DNA from: a virus | Length of the DNA: 43,866 nucleotides | Virus record (IMG/VR): IMGVR_UViG_3300012008_000011 | Location: 1 to 43,866 of that record | Direction: 5' to 3' (one strand) | Shown: positions 35,523 through 43,866 of the stretch, in pieces | Numbering within the stretch: position 1 is the first letter of the stretch | Layout of the letters: each line of letters opens with the position of its first letter | The notes under the pieces: model-generated | What the model saw: only the letters and a program-made list of their open reading frames with translations | What the model was told of the DNA's origin: nothing | Database searches by the model: none | Made by a program: the position numbers and the translations under genes

Positions 35523-35749
35523 CCTGGGGCGCCCTCCTGGACAAGTGGGCGCTGATCGAGTGCGATCTGGCCGACCGGGGTATCGACGTCGGCGACCCGG
35601 TACTGATGGCGTCCCGGTCGTGGCGCTGGTTGCGGGTCCGCATCCTGGGCCTGCTCGACGCCCGACTCATGTACGTGGCGCTCGCTGACGGGTCGCTGCT
35701 TCCCGTGCCCGGTTCCCGGCTTGGCCGCCACTTCCAGCAGCAGACCTAA
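35013..35749 (+). CDS. Tail assembly chaperone, -1 frameshift fusion
   Basis: After the heptamer G-GGG-GGA at 35381-35387, the -1 frame is open to a stop at 35747-35749. Shifting gives a fusion of about 245 residues (125 codons plus 120 residues). The -1 part has W-G-A-L-L-D-K-W-A-L-I-E-C-D-L and W-R-W-L-R-V-R-I-L-G-L-L-D-A-R, with no start of its own. This matches the gpG-T arrangement of lambda and most long-tailed phages. Confidence 0.85.
35381..35423 (+). promoter_or_regulatory. Programmed -1 frameshift signal
   Basis: The slippery heptamer GGGGGGA (35381-35387) is in the correct phase (codons GGG, GGA). About 6 nt downstream is an 8-bp stem GCCCCGGC/GCCGGGGC (35394-35401 with 35416-35423), in the right place to stall ribosomes over the heptamer. 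Confidence 0.85.
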
Positions 35750-35767
35750 ACCGAGGGGGTACTGGCG

Positions 35768-38395
35768 ATGGCTCTAAACGTTGGCGAGCTCGTCGCGTAC
35801 TTGCGGCTCGACATGGGCGACTTCGAGCGGGGTATGGCCAAGAGCCAGGCCCAGGCTGACAAGCTCGACGGCAAGGACGTCGACGTCAAGGTGAAGGCCG
35901 ACACGGCCGTCGCTGATGAGAAAATCGCCGCCATCATGGCGGCGGCCAACAAGCTCGACTTCCGGGATCCCATCGACGTCAAGGTGAAGGCCGACACTGC
36001 TGTTGCGGAAGCCAAGCTGGCCGCTGTTGCTGCGTCCGAGGACAAGGTCGACGCGGGCAACAAGAAGATTGCCAAGTCCGGTCAGGACGCTGGCCGGGGC
36101 ATGGGTGCCATTGTCGCCGCTGTCCTCCTCCTGGGTCCGGCGCTGGTGCCTATCGTCCAGGCTACGGTTGGTCTGGGATTCGGCTTCGGTGCGATGGGTG
36201 TCGCCGGGGTCCTGGCCATCGTCGGCATCGTGACGGAGATAAAGAACGCGACCGTCCTGGGCGGGCAGTTCTCGGCGATGCTAGTCACCCTGAAGGGTGA
36301 TCTGACGACCCTTGGCCATGCGGCTGCCGTCGGCGTGCTGGGACCCTTCCAGGCCGCTGTGGCGGACCTCCAGATGAAGATGCCCGCCCTGAACGGTCTC
36401 ATCGGCGAGTTCTCCGTCATCGCCGGCAAGGCGGCCGGGGTGCTGGTCAACGGGCTCGTGTCCGCGATGATCATGCTCGCCCCACTGGGGCGCGACGCGA
36501 GCGTGTACATCCTGACCCTGACCCAGCGGTTCGCTGCGATGATGTCCGGCCCGGGTGTCGTCGCCTTCGGTGACTACGTGCGCAGCGTCTTCCCTCAGGT
36601 CATGCAGGCCATCGGGTCCATCGTGGGCGCCTTCGCGCATCTCCTGGACGCGATCGCCCCCCTGGGCTTGGGTGCGCTGACTATCCTGCAGGATTTTGGC
36701 GACCTCATCAACGCCATACCCACCAACGTCCTCGCCGTGTTGATACAACTCGCGTCGTCGGTGTACATCGGCTTCGAAGCGTGGAAGTTGCTGTCCGGGC
36801 CCATCGACGCCCTGTCCAAGTCGCTGAAACTCAATGGCGTGCCCGCGGCATTGCAGGCCGTGGGCGTCTCCGCTGAGACTGCTGCCGCAGGGGTTCGAAC
36901 CCTGACGATTGCCGCCGGGGTCATCGGCGCGGTCCTCGCCGTGGCGACCCTGGTGTACAGCGCGTTTGCGGATTCGCAGCGTCAGAGCACGCAGGCCGCG
37001 AACGACTTCGCCGACGCGATCCGCGCGGACAACGGCGCTATCGGCGAGAACACCCGCGCTATGGCCGTGAAGAGCCTCTCGGACTCCCATGCACTCGATC
37101 TGGCCCGCGACCTCGGGATCAATCTCTCCCTCGTGACCGACGCCGCGCTTGGGAACGCCGCCGCACTCAAGGAAGTCACCGCGCAGCTGAACTCGAAGTT
37201 TGGGCCGGCCGTTGCCAGCAACGGGGCTCAGATGACGGACGCGCAGCAAAAGGCGATCAAGCTCGGCGAGGCGATCAGCGGCACCAACAGTGCAGTGGGG
37301 GCGGGCGCCGAGAAGCAGAAGGAATTGGCCGCCGCGACAGCCACCAGCACGGCCGCAGTCGACCCCGCCCGGGCCGCACAGGACGCGTTCGCCGTCAGCA
37401 TCGGGACAACGTCCGCGGCCCTTGCCACCGCCACCACGGGGCAGCAGACGACCGCAGACGCCGCCGCGAACGCCGCCGCGAAGATGTACGTGGAGAACGA
37501 CGCCGCCGGCATCCTCAAGGGCAGCCTGGACACCCTCAACGGCAAGGCGCTCAACGCCGCGCAGGCTCAGAACTCGTTCGATTCGGCGCTGTCGAACATG
37601 GGCGACCACATCACTACGACCGGCAAGAAGATCACCTTCACGACCACGTCGATCGGGGACATGTCCACGGCGTCGGTGGCTCTGCGCGGCCAGCTCAACA
37701 GCCAGGTCACAGACCTGCAGAACGTCGTCGAGGCCAACGGCGGGCTGTCGGAATCCACCGGCAAGGCCCGCGCCCAGATGGTCACCATGCGCCAGCAGAT
37801 CATCGACAATGCCGTCGCCCATGGTGTCAATCGGGATGCCGTGACCGCGTATGTTGACAAACTGATGGCGATCCCTGCGACCATCCCGCCGACACAACTG
37901 GATATAGACACGGCTGCAGCAGCTGCGAACATCGCCGCCATTAAGGCGCAGGTCGCCAGCATCGCCGCCCAGCCCATCGTCCTGTCGTTCACGGCGAACT
38001 ACTCCGCCGCGGTCTCGACAGCCCTGGCTGCTCAGCGCGCGAGCATAACGCTGAACCTTCCGGGGCACGCGGGTGGAGGCATACTCACCGGCCCCGGGTC
38101 GGGCACGTCTGACTCGATCCTGGGTGTCAACGCGTCCGGTGTGCCGATTGCACGGGTATCCAAGGATGAGTTTGTGGTCAACGCCGCGGCGACGGCGAAG
38201 AACCGGGTGCTACTGGACGCGATCAACTCCGGAGCGTCTGCCGTAACGGGTTCCGGGTCACCGAACGGCCCCACCACGTTCAACCTGTACGACGCGAACA
38301 ACGTCCTCCTGGGAACGATGCAGGGCGTAGCCGTCAACGCGTACGGCCAGGAGTCAGCCAAGCAGGCGCGCCAGAAGGCGAGGGCGACGCGATGA
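35768..38395 (+). CDS. Tail tape measure protein
   Basis: This 875-residue protein starts at ATG 35768 with GAGGGGGT upstream. The N-terminus has two copies of a K-V-K-A-D-T-A-V-A element (about 39-48 and 73-82). Hydrophobic segments lie at about 115-160 and 375-400, with long Ala-rich helical stretches between and a C-terminal G-H-A-G-G-G and V-S-K-D-E-F-V-V-N-A segment typical of the end of these proteins. At about 0.15 nm per residue it predicts a tail near 130 nm. Confidence 0.92.
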   Translation: MALNVGELVAYLRLDMGDFERGMAKSQAQADKLDGKDVDVKVKADTAVADEKIAAIMAAANKLDFRDPIDVKVKADTAVAEAKLAAVAASEDKVDAGNKKIAKSGQDAGRGMGAIVAAVLLLGPALVPIVQATVGLGFGFGAMGVAGVLAIVGIVTEIKNATVLGGQFSAMLVTLKGDLTTLGHAAAVGVLGPFQAAVADLQMKMPALNGLIGEFSVIAGKAAGVLVNGLVSAMIMLAPLGRDASVYILTLTQRFAAMMSGPGVVAFGDYVRSVFPQVMQAIGSIVGAFAHLLDAIAPLGLGALTILQDFGDLINAIPTNVLAVLIQLASSVYIGFEAWKLLSGPIDALSKSLKLNGVPAALQAVGVSAETAAAGVRTLTIAAGVIGAVLAVATLVYSAFADSQRQSTQAANDFADAIRADNGAIGENTRAMAVKSLSDSHALDLARDLGINLSLVTDAALGNAAALKEVTAQLNSKFGPAVASNGAQMTDAQQKAIKLGEAISGTNSAVGAGAEKQKELAAATATSTAAVDPARAAQDAFAVSIGTTSAALATATTGQQTTADAAANAAAKMYVENDAAGILKGSLDTLNGKALNAAQAQNSFDSALSNMGDHITTTGKKITFTTTSIGDMSTASVALRGQLNSQVTDLQNVVEANGGLSESTGKARAQMVTMRQQIIDNAVAHGVNRDAVTAYVDKLMAIPATIPPTQLDIDTAAAAANIAAIKAQVASIAAQPIVLSFTANYSAAVSTALAAQRASITLNLPGHAGGGILTGPGSGTSDSILGVNASGVPIARVSKDEFVVNAAATAKNRVLLDAINSGASAVTGSGSPNGPTTFNLYDANNVLLGTMQGVAVNAYGQESAKQARQKARATR

Positions 38396-39708
38396 GCAGC
38401 ACCATGACGGCCACCCTCGCAGCCACCCCCGGCCCGTCCGCGCGGATCACGATCACCGGCATCGTCGGTGCCGCATCGGTCCAAATCTGGCGTGGCGACG
38501 GCACGGCTGAGGTCCGCGTGGTCGGCGATGATCTACAGATCCCGACCGGCGGCGTGTTCATCACGGACTACCGCCTGCCGCCGGGCCGCAGCGTCACGTA
38601 CCGCGCCGTCCTGTACTCCTCGCTCGGCGTGATCACCGAGACGGTCTACGCGACGCTCGGGACGGGGTTCCGCACCAACCTGTGCCCCAACCCATCCTCT
38701 GAGGTGGACGTCACGGGCTGGTCTCTGTGGGCCGGCACTGGTGGGGCTGTCACGGCTACGCGAGAGACGTCGGGAGGCGAGGATGGGTCCGCCTTCTTCC
38801 GGGGCACATGGACGGCTGCGGCTGCCGCGAACACGGGCGGGTCGATTGCCCCCACCGCCCCGGTCGTCGGACTCACTCCCTACACGATGTCGGTATGGGT
38901 GCGCCCGTCGTCGACGAGGATTCTGACTGCTCAGTACCAGTTCTTCAACGGAGCGACTGCGACCGGCGGCGGCGCAGGTACTCCCGTGAGTTGCCCTGCT
39001 GGGGTGTGGACCCAGGTCTACGTAGTTGGCACCTCTGCGGCTTCCGACACGACAGTGCAGCTCAGGGCGTATGCCACCAGTGATGCGACTGGATTCCCGA
39101 TCGGCTTCACGCTCGACTCCGATGCCTGCCTGATCGAGGCCAACGCCCCCGACAGGAACTACTTCGCCGGGGCGCTCGCGACCGGATCACCGACGGTCCC
39201 GGTTCTCGTCGACCCGACGACGGCATGGGTCATGGACCCTGAGGACCCCACCAACGCGATGCTGCTGCCGCTCAAGGTGGGCACCAACGCCCAGGTGGGT
39301 CACCAGTCCGCCGGCGCCGCAGTATTGCCGCTGCAGGGGCTTCCGATCTGGCTTGGTGGTCCTCGGACCCTGCTGTCGCGTGCGTTCGTCATCTCGACCT
39401 TGACTACGGCCGAAGCGACCCAGTTCGCGCAGATGATCGCACCCGGTGGTGTGTTGCTGATCCGGCCGCCCGCGACGATGCGGCACGACACGGGCCTGAT
39501 CTACGTGGGTGTGGGCTCGATCCCCGAGGCGGCGTGGATCCCGGCTGAGGCTCCCGCGGACTGGACGATCGACGGCACCGAGGTCGCCGACGACGGCTGG
39601 CCGACGGTGGTCGCCGAGCGGACGTGGATGGATCTCGAGGCCGAGTGTGCGACCTGGCTCGATGTCGAAGCCATGTACGCGACATGGCTGGCTGTGGAGC
39701 AGGGCTGA
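38392..39708 (+). CDS. Distal tail / minor tail protein with carbohydrate-binding-like insert
   Basis: This 438-residue protein starts at ATG 38392 (ATGA). The first 85 residues are a beta domain; about 95-255 form a jelly-roll-like module (N-L-C-P-N-P-S-S-E-V-D-V-T-G-W, Y-T-M-S-V-W-V-R-P-S) of the type found in carbohydrate-binding modules. The C-terminal part, with W-L-G-G-P-R and P-P-A-T-M-R-H, resembles Dit-type tail proteins. Two W-L-x-V-E repeats end the protein. Probable baseplate component. Confidence 0.65.
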   Translation: MSSTMTATLAATPGPSARITITGIVGAASVQIWRGDGTAEVRVVGDDLQIPTGGVFITDYRLPPGRSVTYRAVLYSSLGVITETVYATLGTGFRTNLCPNPSSEVDVTGWSLWAGTGGAVTATRETSGGEDGSAFFRGTWTAAAAANTGGSIAPTAPVVGLTPYTMSVWVRPSSTRILTAQYQFFNGATATGGGAGTPVSCPAGVWTQVYVVGTSAASDTTVQLRAYATSDATGFPIGFTLDSDACLIEANAPDRNYFAGALATGSPTVPVLVDPTTAWVMDPEDPTNAMLLPLKVGTNAQVGHQSAGAAVLPLQGLPIWLGGPRTLLSRAFVISTLTTAEATQFAQMIAPGGVLLIRPPATMRHDTGLIYVGVGSIPEAAWIPAEAPADWTIDGTEVADDGWPTVVAERTWMDLEAECATWLDVEAMYATWLAVEQG

Positions 39709-40895
39709 TGTATCCCGTCTCGACCGTGTTCGCACGGGGCCTGGGTTCGCGCGCCTCGTCGATCGTCTCGACCCTCGGTGGACGTTCTCTCGGCCAGATC
39801 AACGCCGAGTCTGGGACGCTGTCGTGGGCCTCCGACGGGCGCAAGGTGACCGGCAAGCTAGACATGTCCGTCCCTGACCCGCACGGCACGCTCGCGGCAC
39901 CAGACGGGCCGCTCGGCTGGATCGGTCAGCAGCTCGTCGTACGGTCCGGCGTGTCCCGGTCCTCGTACGAGGAACTGATCCCGTGCGGCTCGTACCGGAT
40001 CGACGACTCGGGGTCGGTTGAGCAGGCATGGTCGCTGCACCGCAAATCACTGCTCGCCGTCACCGGGGACTTCTGGTCAGACATCTGGAGCGACATCTGG
40101 CCGGGCGCACTGACCCTGGTCGGACCCCAAAAGGTCGTGCGTCGCGGTGGGAAGCTCTCGCCGTCCGCGGTCGACCTGCTGTCCATCCTCGAAGAGGATG
40201 AGTTCATTGGTCTGGAGCAGCCGCTTCCCGGGGCCACGATCCGCTCCGAGGTACTTCGCCTGGTGGGTGGCCGGATGCCGGTCGCGTCGTCTTGGTCTGG
40301 TGTTGCTGACCCGTCCGTGCCGGCGTCTGTGACGTACGATGCGAACCGTTTGACGGCGATCTGTTCGCTCGCTGCGGCCGTGAACGCGGTCGTGTGGGCC
40401 GGCCGTTCGGGAGAACTGCAGTTCGTTCCGCAGCCTGCTGTCGGCGCTACGCCCGTGTGGACGGCGGACGCGACCCGGGCTGTGAAGATCATCATCGCCG
40501 GGAACCGGACCGGATTGTACAACCGGTTCATCACTGAGGGCACCGATGCGAACGGGGCTGCGCTGCGTGGCGTCGCCGACGTCCTGGATGGTCCGCTGGC
40601 GGTCGGGTCACGGTTCGGGACGGTCACCTACCGCCATTCCGACCCGCTCTCGAAGACTCAGGCAGCGATCGACGCGTCGGCCCAGACGTACCGTGACCGG
40701 ATCGTCGCCGACCGCACTGTACGGGTCCGGATCACCGTCCCCGCGGATCCGTCACTCGACCCGCTCGACGTGGTGGCCGTGACCGACCCTGAGGGCCGGG
40801 TCTGGACTGGTCCGGTCGTGTCGTGCACCATGCCGCTCGAGCCGGGTGTGATGGTCATCGAGATCCCCGTACCACTGTCGGCGGTGATGCCATGA
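39708..40895 (+). CDS. Baseplate hub / minor tail protein (DUF5047-like)
   Basis: This 395-residue protein starts at ATG 39708 (TGATG). It has V-T-G-K-L-D-M-S-V-P-D, Y-E-E-L-I-P-C-G-S-Y-R-I-D-D, repeated W-S-D-I-W and a C-terminal D-P-L-D-V-V-A-V-T-D-P-E-G. Beta-rich proteins of this family sit at the tail tip in actinophages. Confidence 0.65.
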   Translation: MYPVSTVFARGLGSRASSIVSTLGGRSLGQINAESGTLSWASDGRKVTGKLDMSVPDPHGTLAAPDGPLGWIGQQLVVRSGVSRSSYEELIPCGSYRIDDSGSVEQAWSLHRKSLLAVTGDFWSDIWSDIWPGALTLVGPQKVVRRGGKLSPSAVDLLSILEEDEFIGLEQPLPGATIRSEVLRLVGGRMPVASSWSGVADPSVPASVTYDANRLTAICSLAAAVNAVVWAGRSGELQFVPQPAVGATPVWTADATRAVKIIIAGNRTGLYNRFITEGTDANGAALRGVADVLDGPLAVGSRFGTVTYRHSDPLSKTQAAIDASAQTYRDRIVADRTVRVRITVPADPSLDPLDVVAVTDPEGRVWTGPVVSCTMPLEPGVMVIEIPVPLSAVMP

Positions 40896-41821
40896 GCGAG
40901 CTGTATGTGGGCCACGCGGCCACCCTGCCGGACACTCTCAGCCTCGACGTGATCCCGATGCGCGTCGTCCAGACCTCCCCGCTGCTGGTCCGTGAAGAGT
41001 CGGGTATCCGGGACCTGTCCGCGTACAACGGCGTGCCCAGTTGGGTCCATGTGCCTGGCGATCCGGTCCTGGTCCGCAAGTCGACGATGACCATCGAGGC
41101 GACCCTGGCGACCCGGCCGCAGTCGGCCACCGTCACCGGCATCTCCGGGACGCTGATCACGGTCACCTCCGCGGGCCTCACCTGGTCAGCGATCGCGGTC
41201 GTGGCGCCGTCCATGGGCGCTGTGGTGGCACTTTCCTGGGGCTCTGAGGGCGCCGTCATCATCGGCACCATCACTGGCACCATCCCGACACCTACCGGGA
41301 CCGCCGCTCAATCCTTGCCGAGCGGCGGCGCCCCAGTGACCTTGTCGTTCAGGCCGACCCAGTCGGGTACCTACCGGAGCGGGTCGCTGCGCGGAGACAC
41401 GTCCGGGAACCTCTTCCAAGGCCACTGGGTCGCTCCGGCATCGTCGGCCGACAACACCGGCATCTGGTGCTACGGCGGGGCGTGGGGCGCGGTCCACGGA
41501 AAGACGGTCTTGGCTGCGACGATCACCGTGCAGCGCGGCCCGATCGGTTCCGGGTCCAACTCAGCGCGGCCGGTCCATCTCAAACTCCACAACGTCGACA
41601 GCCTCCCGGCCAGCACGCCGGGTCTGAACGCGTCGGCGAACAACTCCCTCTCCCTGGCCCCGAACCAGGCCGGAACGGTCGATGTGACCGCGATGGTGCA
41701 GGAGATCGCCAACGCCACCGCTGCAGGGTTCGCCGTCACCTATGCGGGCACCACCGACTACGCCATGTTCCTTGGCGCCGGGCCTTCGGACTCGGGCGTC
41801 CTATCCGTGACCGTCCAATGA
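40892..41821 (+). CDS. Minor tail protein
   Basis: This 309-residue protein starts at ATG 40892 (ATGA). The first 70 residues include L-S-A-Y-N-G-V-P-S-W-V-H-V; then a Thr/Val/Gly-rich linker and a C-terminal jelly-roll-like domain (about 150-309) with V-H-L-K-L-H-N-V-D and D-V-T-A-M-V-Q-E-I-A. It is probably a tail-tip or fibre component that contacts the cell surface. Confidence 0.6.
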   Translation: MSELYVGHAATLPDTLSLDVIPMRVVQTSPLLVREESGIRDLSAYNGVPSWVHVPGDPVLVRKSTMTIEATLATRPQSATVTGISGTLITVTSAGLTWSAIAVVAPSMGAVVALSWGSEGAVIIGTITGTIPTPTGTAAQSLPSGGAPVTLSFRPTQSGTYRSGSLRGDTSGNLFQGHWVAPASSADNTGIWCYGGAWGAVHGKTVLAATITVQRGPIGSGSNSARPVHLKLHNVDSLPASTPGLNASANNSLSLAPNQAGTVDVTAMVQEIANATAAGFAVTYAGTTDYAMFLGAGPSDSGVLSVTVQ

Positions 41822-41830
41822 GGAGGACCC

Positions 41831-42343
41831 ATGAGTGCTGATCCGATCGCCGGCATCCCGTACCCGCTCCGGAGCGTGGCGCCCAACGTCACCGCGACGA
41901 TGCAGCCCCCGATCGACGCGATCGGGGCCAAGTTCGGTGCGGGGACCACCCGCCTGCGAGAGATCCCAGTCACCATCTATGGAGCCCTGGGCTCGGCCCT
42001 TGACATTGCCACCCCGCAAACCATCGCCGCGTCCCCGCTTGGCGCTGGTTCGTACGTGCTGCGGGCCAGTGCATCAATGCAGGGGACGTGCCCGGCCGGA
42101 ACTGGTCTGCAGATGGACATCATGCTCGACGGGGTGGTGATCGCAACGAACAAGGGGACCAACGCCGCCGCGTCGGGCAACACCATAACGGCGGCCGCGA
42201 ACCGATCTGTGAAGATCTCCGACACGGCGTCGCACATCGTCCGCGCCGTCGTCACCCCCCTGTCGGGCACGGTGACACTGATCGCCGATACGACCCGCTT
42301 CTTCGAGATTTCAGCGACCGCCTGCTGGCCTACAGCGCTATGA
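41831..42343 (+). CDS. Minor tail protein, small beta-rich
   Basis: This 170-residue protein starts at ATG 41831 with GAGGAGG upstream. I-P-Y-P-L-R-S-V-A-P-N-V is a common start for tail appendage proteins; the rest is a beta sandwich rich in A, T, S and V. Likely a tail fibre tip or decoration. Confidence 0.55.
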   Translation: MSADPIAGIPYPLRSVAPNVTATMQPPIDAIGAKFGAGTTRLREIPVTIYGALGSALDIATPQTIAASPLGAGSYVLRASASMQGTCPAGTGLQMDIMLDGVVIATNKGTNAAASGNTITAAANRSVKISDTASHIVRAVVTPLSGTVTLIADTTRFFEISATACWPTAL

Positions 42344-42762
42344 CGGTGTCCGCACTCGACGACGTCCTGGCGTCCATCACCATCGACAATCTCGACACGA
42401 TCGCTGCGGCGCTTCTCGACCGGGTCGCCGTGGTACGCAAGGCCGCCGAGCTCGACGACGCGACCCTACGTACGGCGATCGGAACACGCGTCACGGCGCT
42501 CCGCGCGGCCGCCACCGTCGCCACCACCGACCAGGCCACGGCAACCTCTGCAGCGACCTCGGAGACCGCGATGGCGGCGACAGTCACGGCCTCGACCCCG
42601 GCCGTGACTGTTGCTTATCTGACGGCCATCCGTGACCAGATCGCCGCACTCCACACGACGCTCGCCGACCTGCAGACATGGCGGGCTCAGATGGACGCCG
42701 ACTACGCCCTCGCCACGACAGCCACCGCAGACCTCGCCACCGTCGTCGCAACGAAACTCTGA
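42340..42762 (+). CDS. Ala/Thr-rich helical protein in tail-lysis junction
   Basis: This 140-residue protein starts at ATG 42340 (ATGA). It is predicted to be a long helix or coiled coil (A-E-L-D-D-A-T-L-R-T-A, Q-I-A-A-L-H-T-T-L-A-D-L-Q-T-W). It may be a trimeric stalk or chaperone for the tail tip. No family is recognised. Confidence 0.5.
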   Translation: MTVSALDDVLASITIDNLDTIAAALLDRVAVVRKAAELDDATLRTAIGTRVTALRAAATVATTDQATATSAATSETAMAATVTASTPAVTVAYLTAIRDQIAALHTTLADLQTWRAQMDADYALATTATADLATVVATKL

Positions 42763-42770
42763 GGAGCGCC

Positions 42771-43595
42771 ATGGCACAGCTAGTCGACTACGCCTGGACC
42801 AAGCCGTCGGCCTCGCAGATCGTTGCGGGCGGGTTCGCGGGAGTCCTTCGATACCTGTCCCACGACAGCGGCAAGAACCTCTCTGGTGGGGAGCGTGACG
42901 CGCTGCTCGCAGCAGGCCTGTCCATCGGGCTCGTGTGGGAGACGACCGCGACCCGCGCCGGCCAGGGCTATGCCGCGGGCCAGCAGGACGTCCAGGCCGC
43001 GGAGGCGCAGGCTGGCGCTCTCGGGTACCCGGCTGGTTGCCCGATCTTCTATGCCGTCGACTATGACGCAGCCCCGGCCGCGGTCGTCCCGTACTTCCAG
43101 GGCGTCCAGGGCCTCGCGCGCTGGCCGGTCGGCGTGTACGGATCGGCGAACGTGATCGAGGGCGTGCCCGTCCCGTGGAAGTGGCAGACCATTGCATGGA
43201 GCCATGGACGTGTCTCCGCACAGGCGCACTTCTACCAGACGTTGCTCGCGTCGCTCCCAGGCTGCGACCTGAACAAGGTCCTCCGCCCGGTTCCGCTCTG
43301 GTCCACAGGCGCGGGTAGTTCCGGCGGCATCGCGTCCGGCACGGTCCACATCCCGACCGCACCAACTTTCCCCAGCACCACACCGACCAAACGGAGGAAT
43401 CACACCATGTTCTATCTCGCCAACACCGGGACCTACTACCTGGCCACCGACTTCAACATTCAGGTGATCGAACCCGACTACGTCTCCACCGCGACCGGCC
43501 AGTGGGGTGCCCCGGTCAACGTCACCGCCGAGTACATCACCCGGTTGACCGACATCGTGCGAGCCAACCGCCTGCAGTCCCACGCGAGCAACTGA
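42771..43595 (+). CDS. Endolysin, DUF1906/GH25-like catalytic domain plus C-terminal domain
   Basis: This 274-residue protein starts at ATG 42771 with GAGGAG upstream. The catalytic part (about 1-185) has F-A-G-V-L-R-Y-L-S, A-G-L-S-I-G-L-V-W-E-T and I-F-Y-A-V-D-Y-D, the TIM-barrel pattern of DUF1906 glycoside-hydrolase-like lysins. A Thr/Pro linker (about 193-209) leads to a 62-residue C-terminal domain, probably wall-binding. No signal peptide is seen, so release depends on the holin downstream. Confidence 0.75.
   Translation: MAQLVDYAWTKPSASQIVAGGFAGVLRYLSHDSGKNLSGGERDALLAAGLSIGLVWETTATRAGQGYAAGQQDVQAAEAQAGALGYPAGCPIFYAVDYDAAPAAVVPYFQGVQGLARWPVGVYGSANVIEGVPVPWKWQTIAWSHGRVSAQAHFYQTLLASLPGCDLNKVLRPVPLWSTGAGSSGGIASGTVHIPTAPTFPSTTPTKRRNHTMFYLANTGTYYLATDFNIQVIEPDYVSTATGQWGAPVNVTAEYITRLTDIVRANRLQSHASN
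43407..43595 (+). CDS. Possible separate endolysin C-terminal domain from an internal start
   Basis: Inside the lysin gene GGAGG (43393-43397) lies 9 nt before ATG 43407, in frame, exactly at the end of the linker. Translation from here would give a free 62-residue C-terminal domain (M-F-Y-L-A-N-T-G-T-Y-Y-L-A-T-D). Several Gram-positive phage lysins are known to make such a free binding domain that multimerises with the full-length enzyme. Here it is inferred only from the site. Confidence 0.45.
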   Translation: MFYLANTGTYYLATDFNIQVIEPDYVSTATGQWGAPVNVTAEYITRLTDIVRANRLQSHASN

Positions 43596-43606
43596 GAGGC
43601 ATGAAC

Positions 43607-43866
43607 ATGGAACTCACCGCCGCAGTAGCGATCCTGGTAGCCGTCGTGGCGCCGTTCGTGATCGCCGTCATCACCCGTCCCACATGGACGCCGGACCAGA
43701 AGCGCAACACGGCGCTCATCGTGGCCGTGGTGCTAGGCGTCATCGTCGCTGTGGCCACGGGCAGGATCGAGCAGATTCCTGCCATCGTGACCTCTTGGCT
43801 GGCTCAGGGCACCATCGTGATTGGCATCGTGGTCTCACTGGCACAGGGCTTCTACCAGGCTCTCAA
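43607..43866 (+). CDS. Holin, N-terminal part (gene continues at the left end)
   Basis: The start chosen is ATG 43607 because GAGAGG (43594-43599) is 7 nt upstream; ATG 43601 is also in frame but too close. The visible part holds transmembrane segment 1 (L-T-A-A-V-A-I-L-V-A-V-V-A-P-F-V), a charged loop (W-T-P-D-Q-K-R-N), segment 2 and most of segment 3. The frame continues without a break into positions 101-242 after closing the circle, giving 133 residues. Confidence 0.75.
   Translation, partial: MELTAAVAILVAVVAPFVIAVITRPTWTPDQKRNTALIVAVVLGVIVAVATGRIEQIPAIVTSWLAQGTIVIGIVVSLAQGFYQAL
43769..43866. repeat. 98-bp terminal direct repeat (right copy)
   Basis: This is identical to positions 3-100. 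See the left copy: it marks circular closure of the assembly inside the holin gene. Confidence 0.95.

Noticed and set aside
36281-38068. 595-codon minus-strand frame inside the tape measure gene
   Set aside because: It is a mirror of GC-rich codon use opposite a certain gene, with no ribosome site and a low-complexity Gly/Arg-rich product.

Overview
The window is essentially a complete genome of a temperate, siphovirus-type actinobacteriophage. The evidence is high GC content (about two thirds by eye), dense ATGA/GTGA-overlapping genes, frequent GTG starts, a tyrosine integrase next to a tRNA-derived attachment site, and a full HK97-type head plus long non-contractile tail module with a tape measure and a frameshifted chaperone. 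Bases 3-100 and 43769-43866 are identical, so the sequence closes into a circle of about 43.77 kb. The holin gene is cut by the window ends. Every confident gene reads on the + strand.

Layout. (a) 1-2978: end of the lysis cassette (holin, membrane-anchored coiled coil), a phospholipase-D-fold protein, and a beta-helix tail spike closed by a strong terminator. (b) 2979-5108: attP (3' end of a tRNA), a small Ea22-like gene, the integrase, then an operator/promoter region with a minus-strand fragment that looks like the end of an XRE repressor. (c) 5109-7110: small XRE regulator, two ParB-fold proteins, and an excisionase-like HTH protein. (d) 7253-22041: 36 consecutive early genes with start/stop overlaps and only one 1-nt gap. 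They include a sliding-clamp-like protein, a RecE-like nuclease plus RecT annealing pair, a C5-cytosine methyltransferase, and a tandemly duplicated block of beta-class methyltransferase, replication-initiator-like protein and iteron-bearing small ORF. The rest are mostly tiny Cys-rich or membrane proteins.

(e) 22042-24665: terminator, small Cys/His and membrane proteins, a strongly structured non-coding element (22856-22987), two HNH proteins and a GC-rich inverted-repeat segment that could hold cos. (f) 24662-35749: terminase small and large subunits, portal, MuF-like protein, scaffold, major capsid protein with an inserted beta domain, a free-standing HNH homing endonuclease whose ribosome binding site is locked in a long hairpin, head-tail connectors, tail terminator, Ig-domain major tail protein, and tail assembly chaperones joined by a -1 frameshift. 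(g) 35768-43866: tape measure, minor tail proteins, endolysin with an apparent internal start, and holin.

How it fits together. After integration at the tRNA, the integrase end and the tail-spike end would become the two prophage ends. The early operon supplies recombination, DNA modification and a probable lambda-like origin inside a gene (iterons at 16678-16749). The late operon packages DNA, probably from a cos site next to the HNH proteins, builds the virion and lyses the cell. The features most worth following are the duplicated methyltransferase/initiator/iteron block, the endonuclease hairpin, the 17-bp-stem RNA element and the internal endolysin start.
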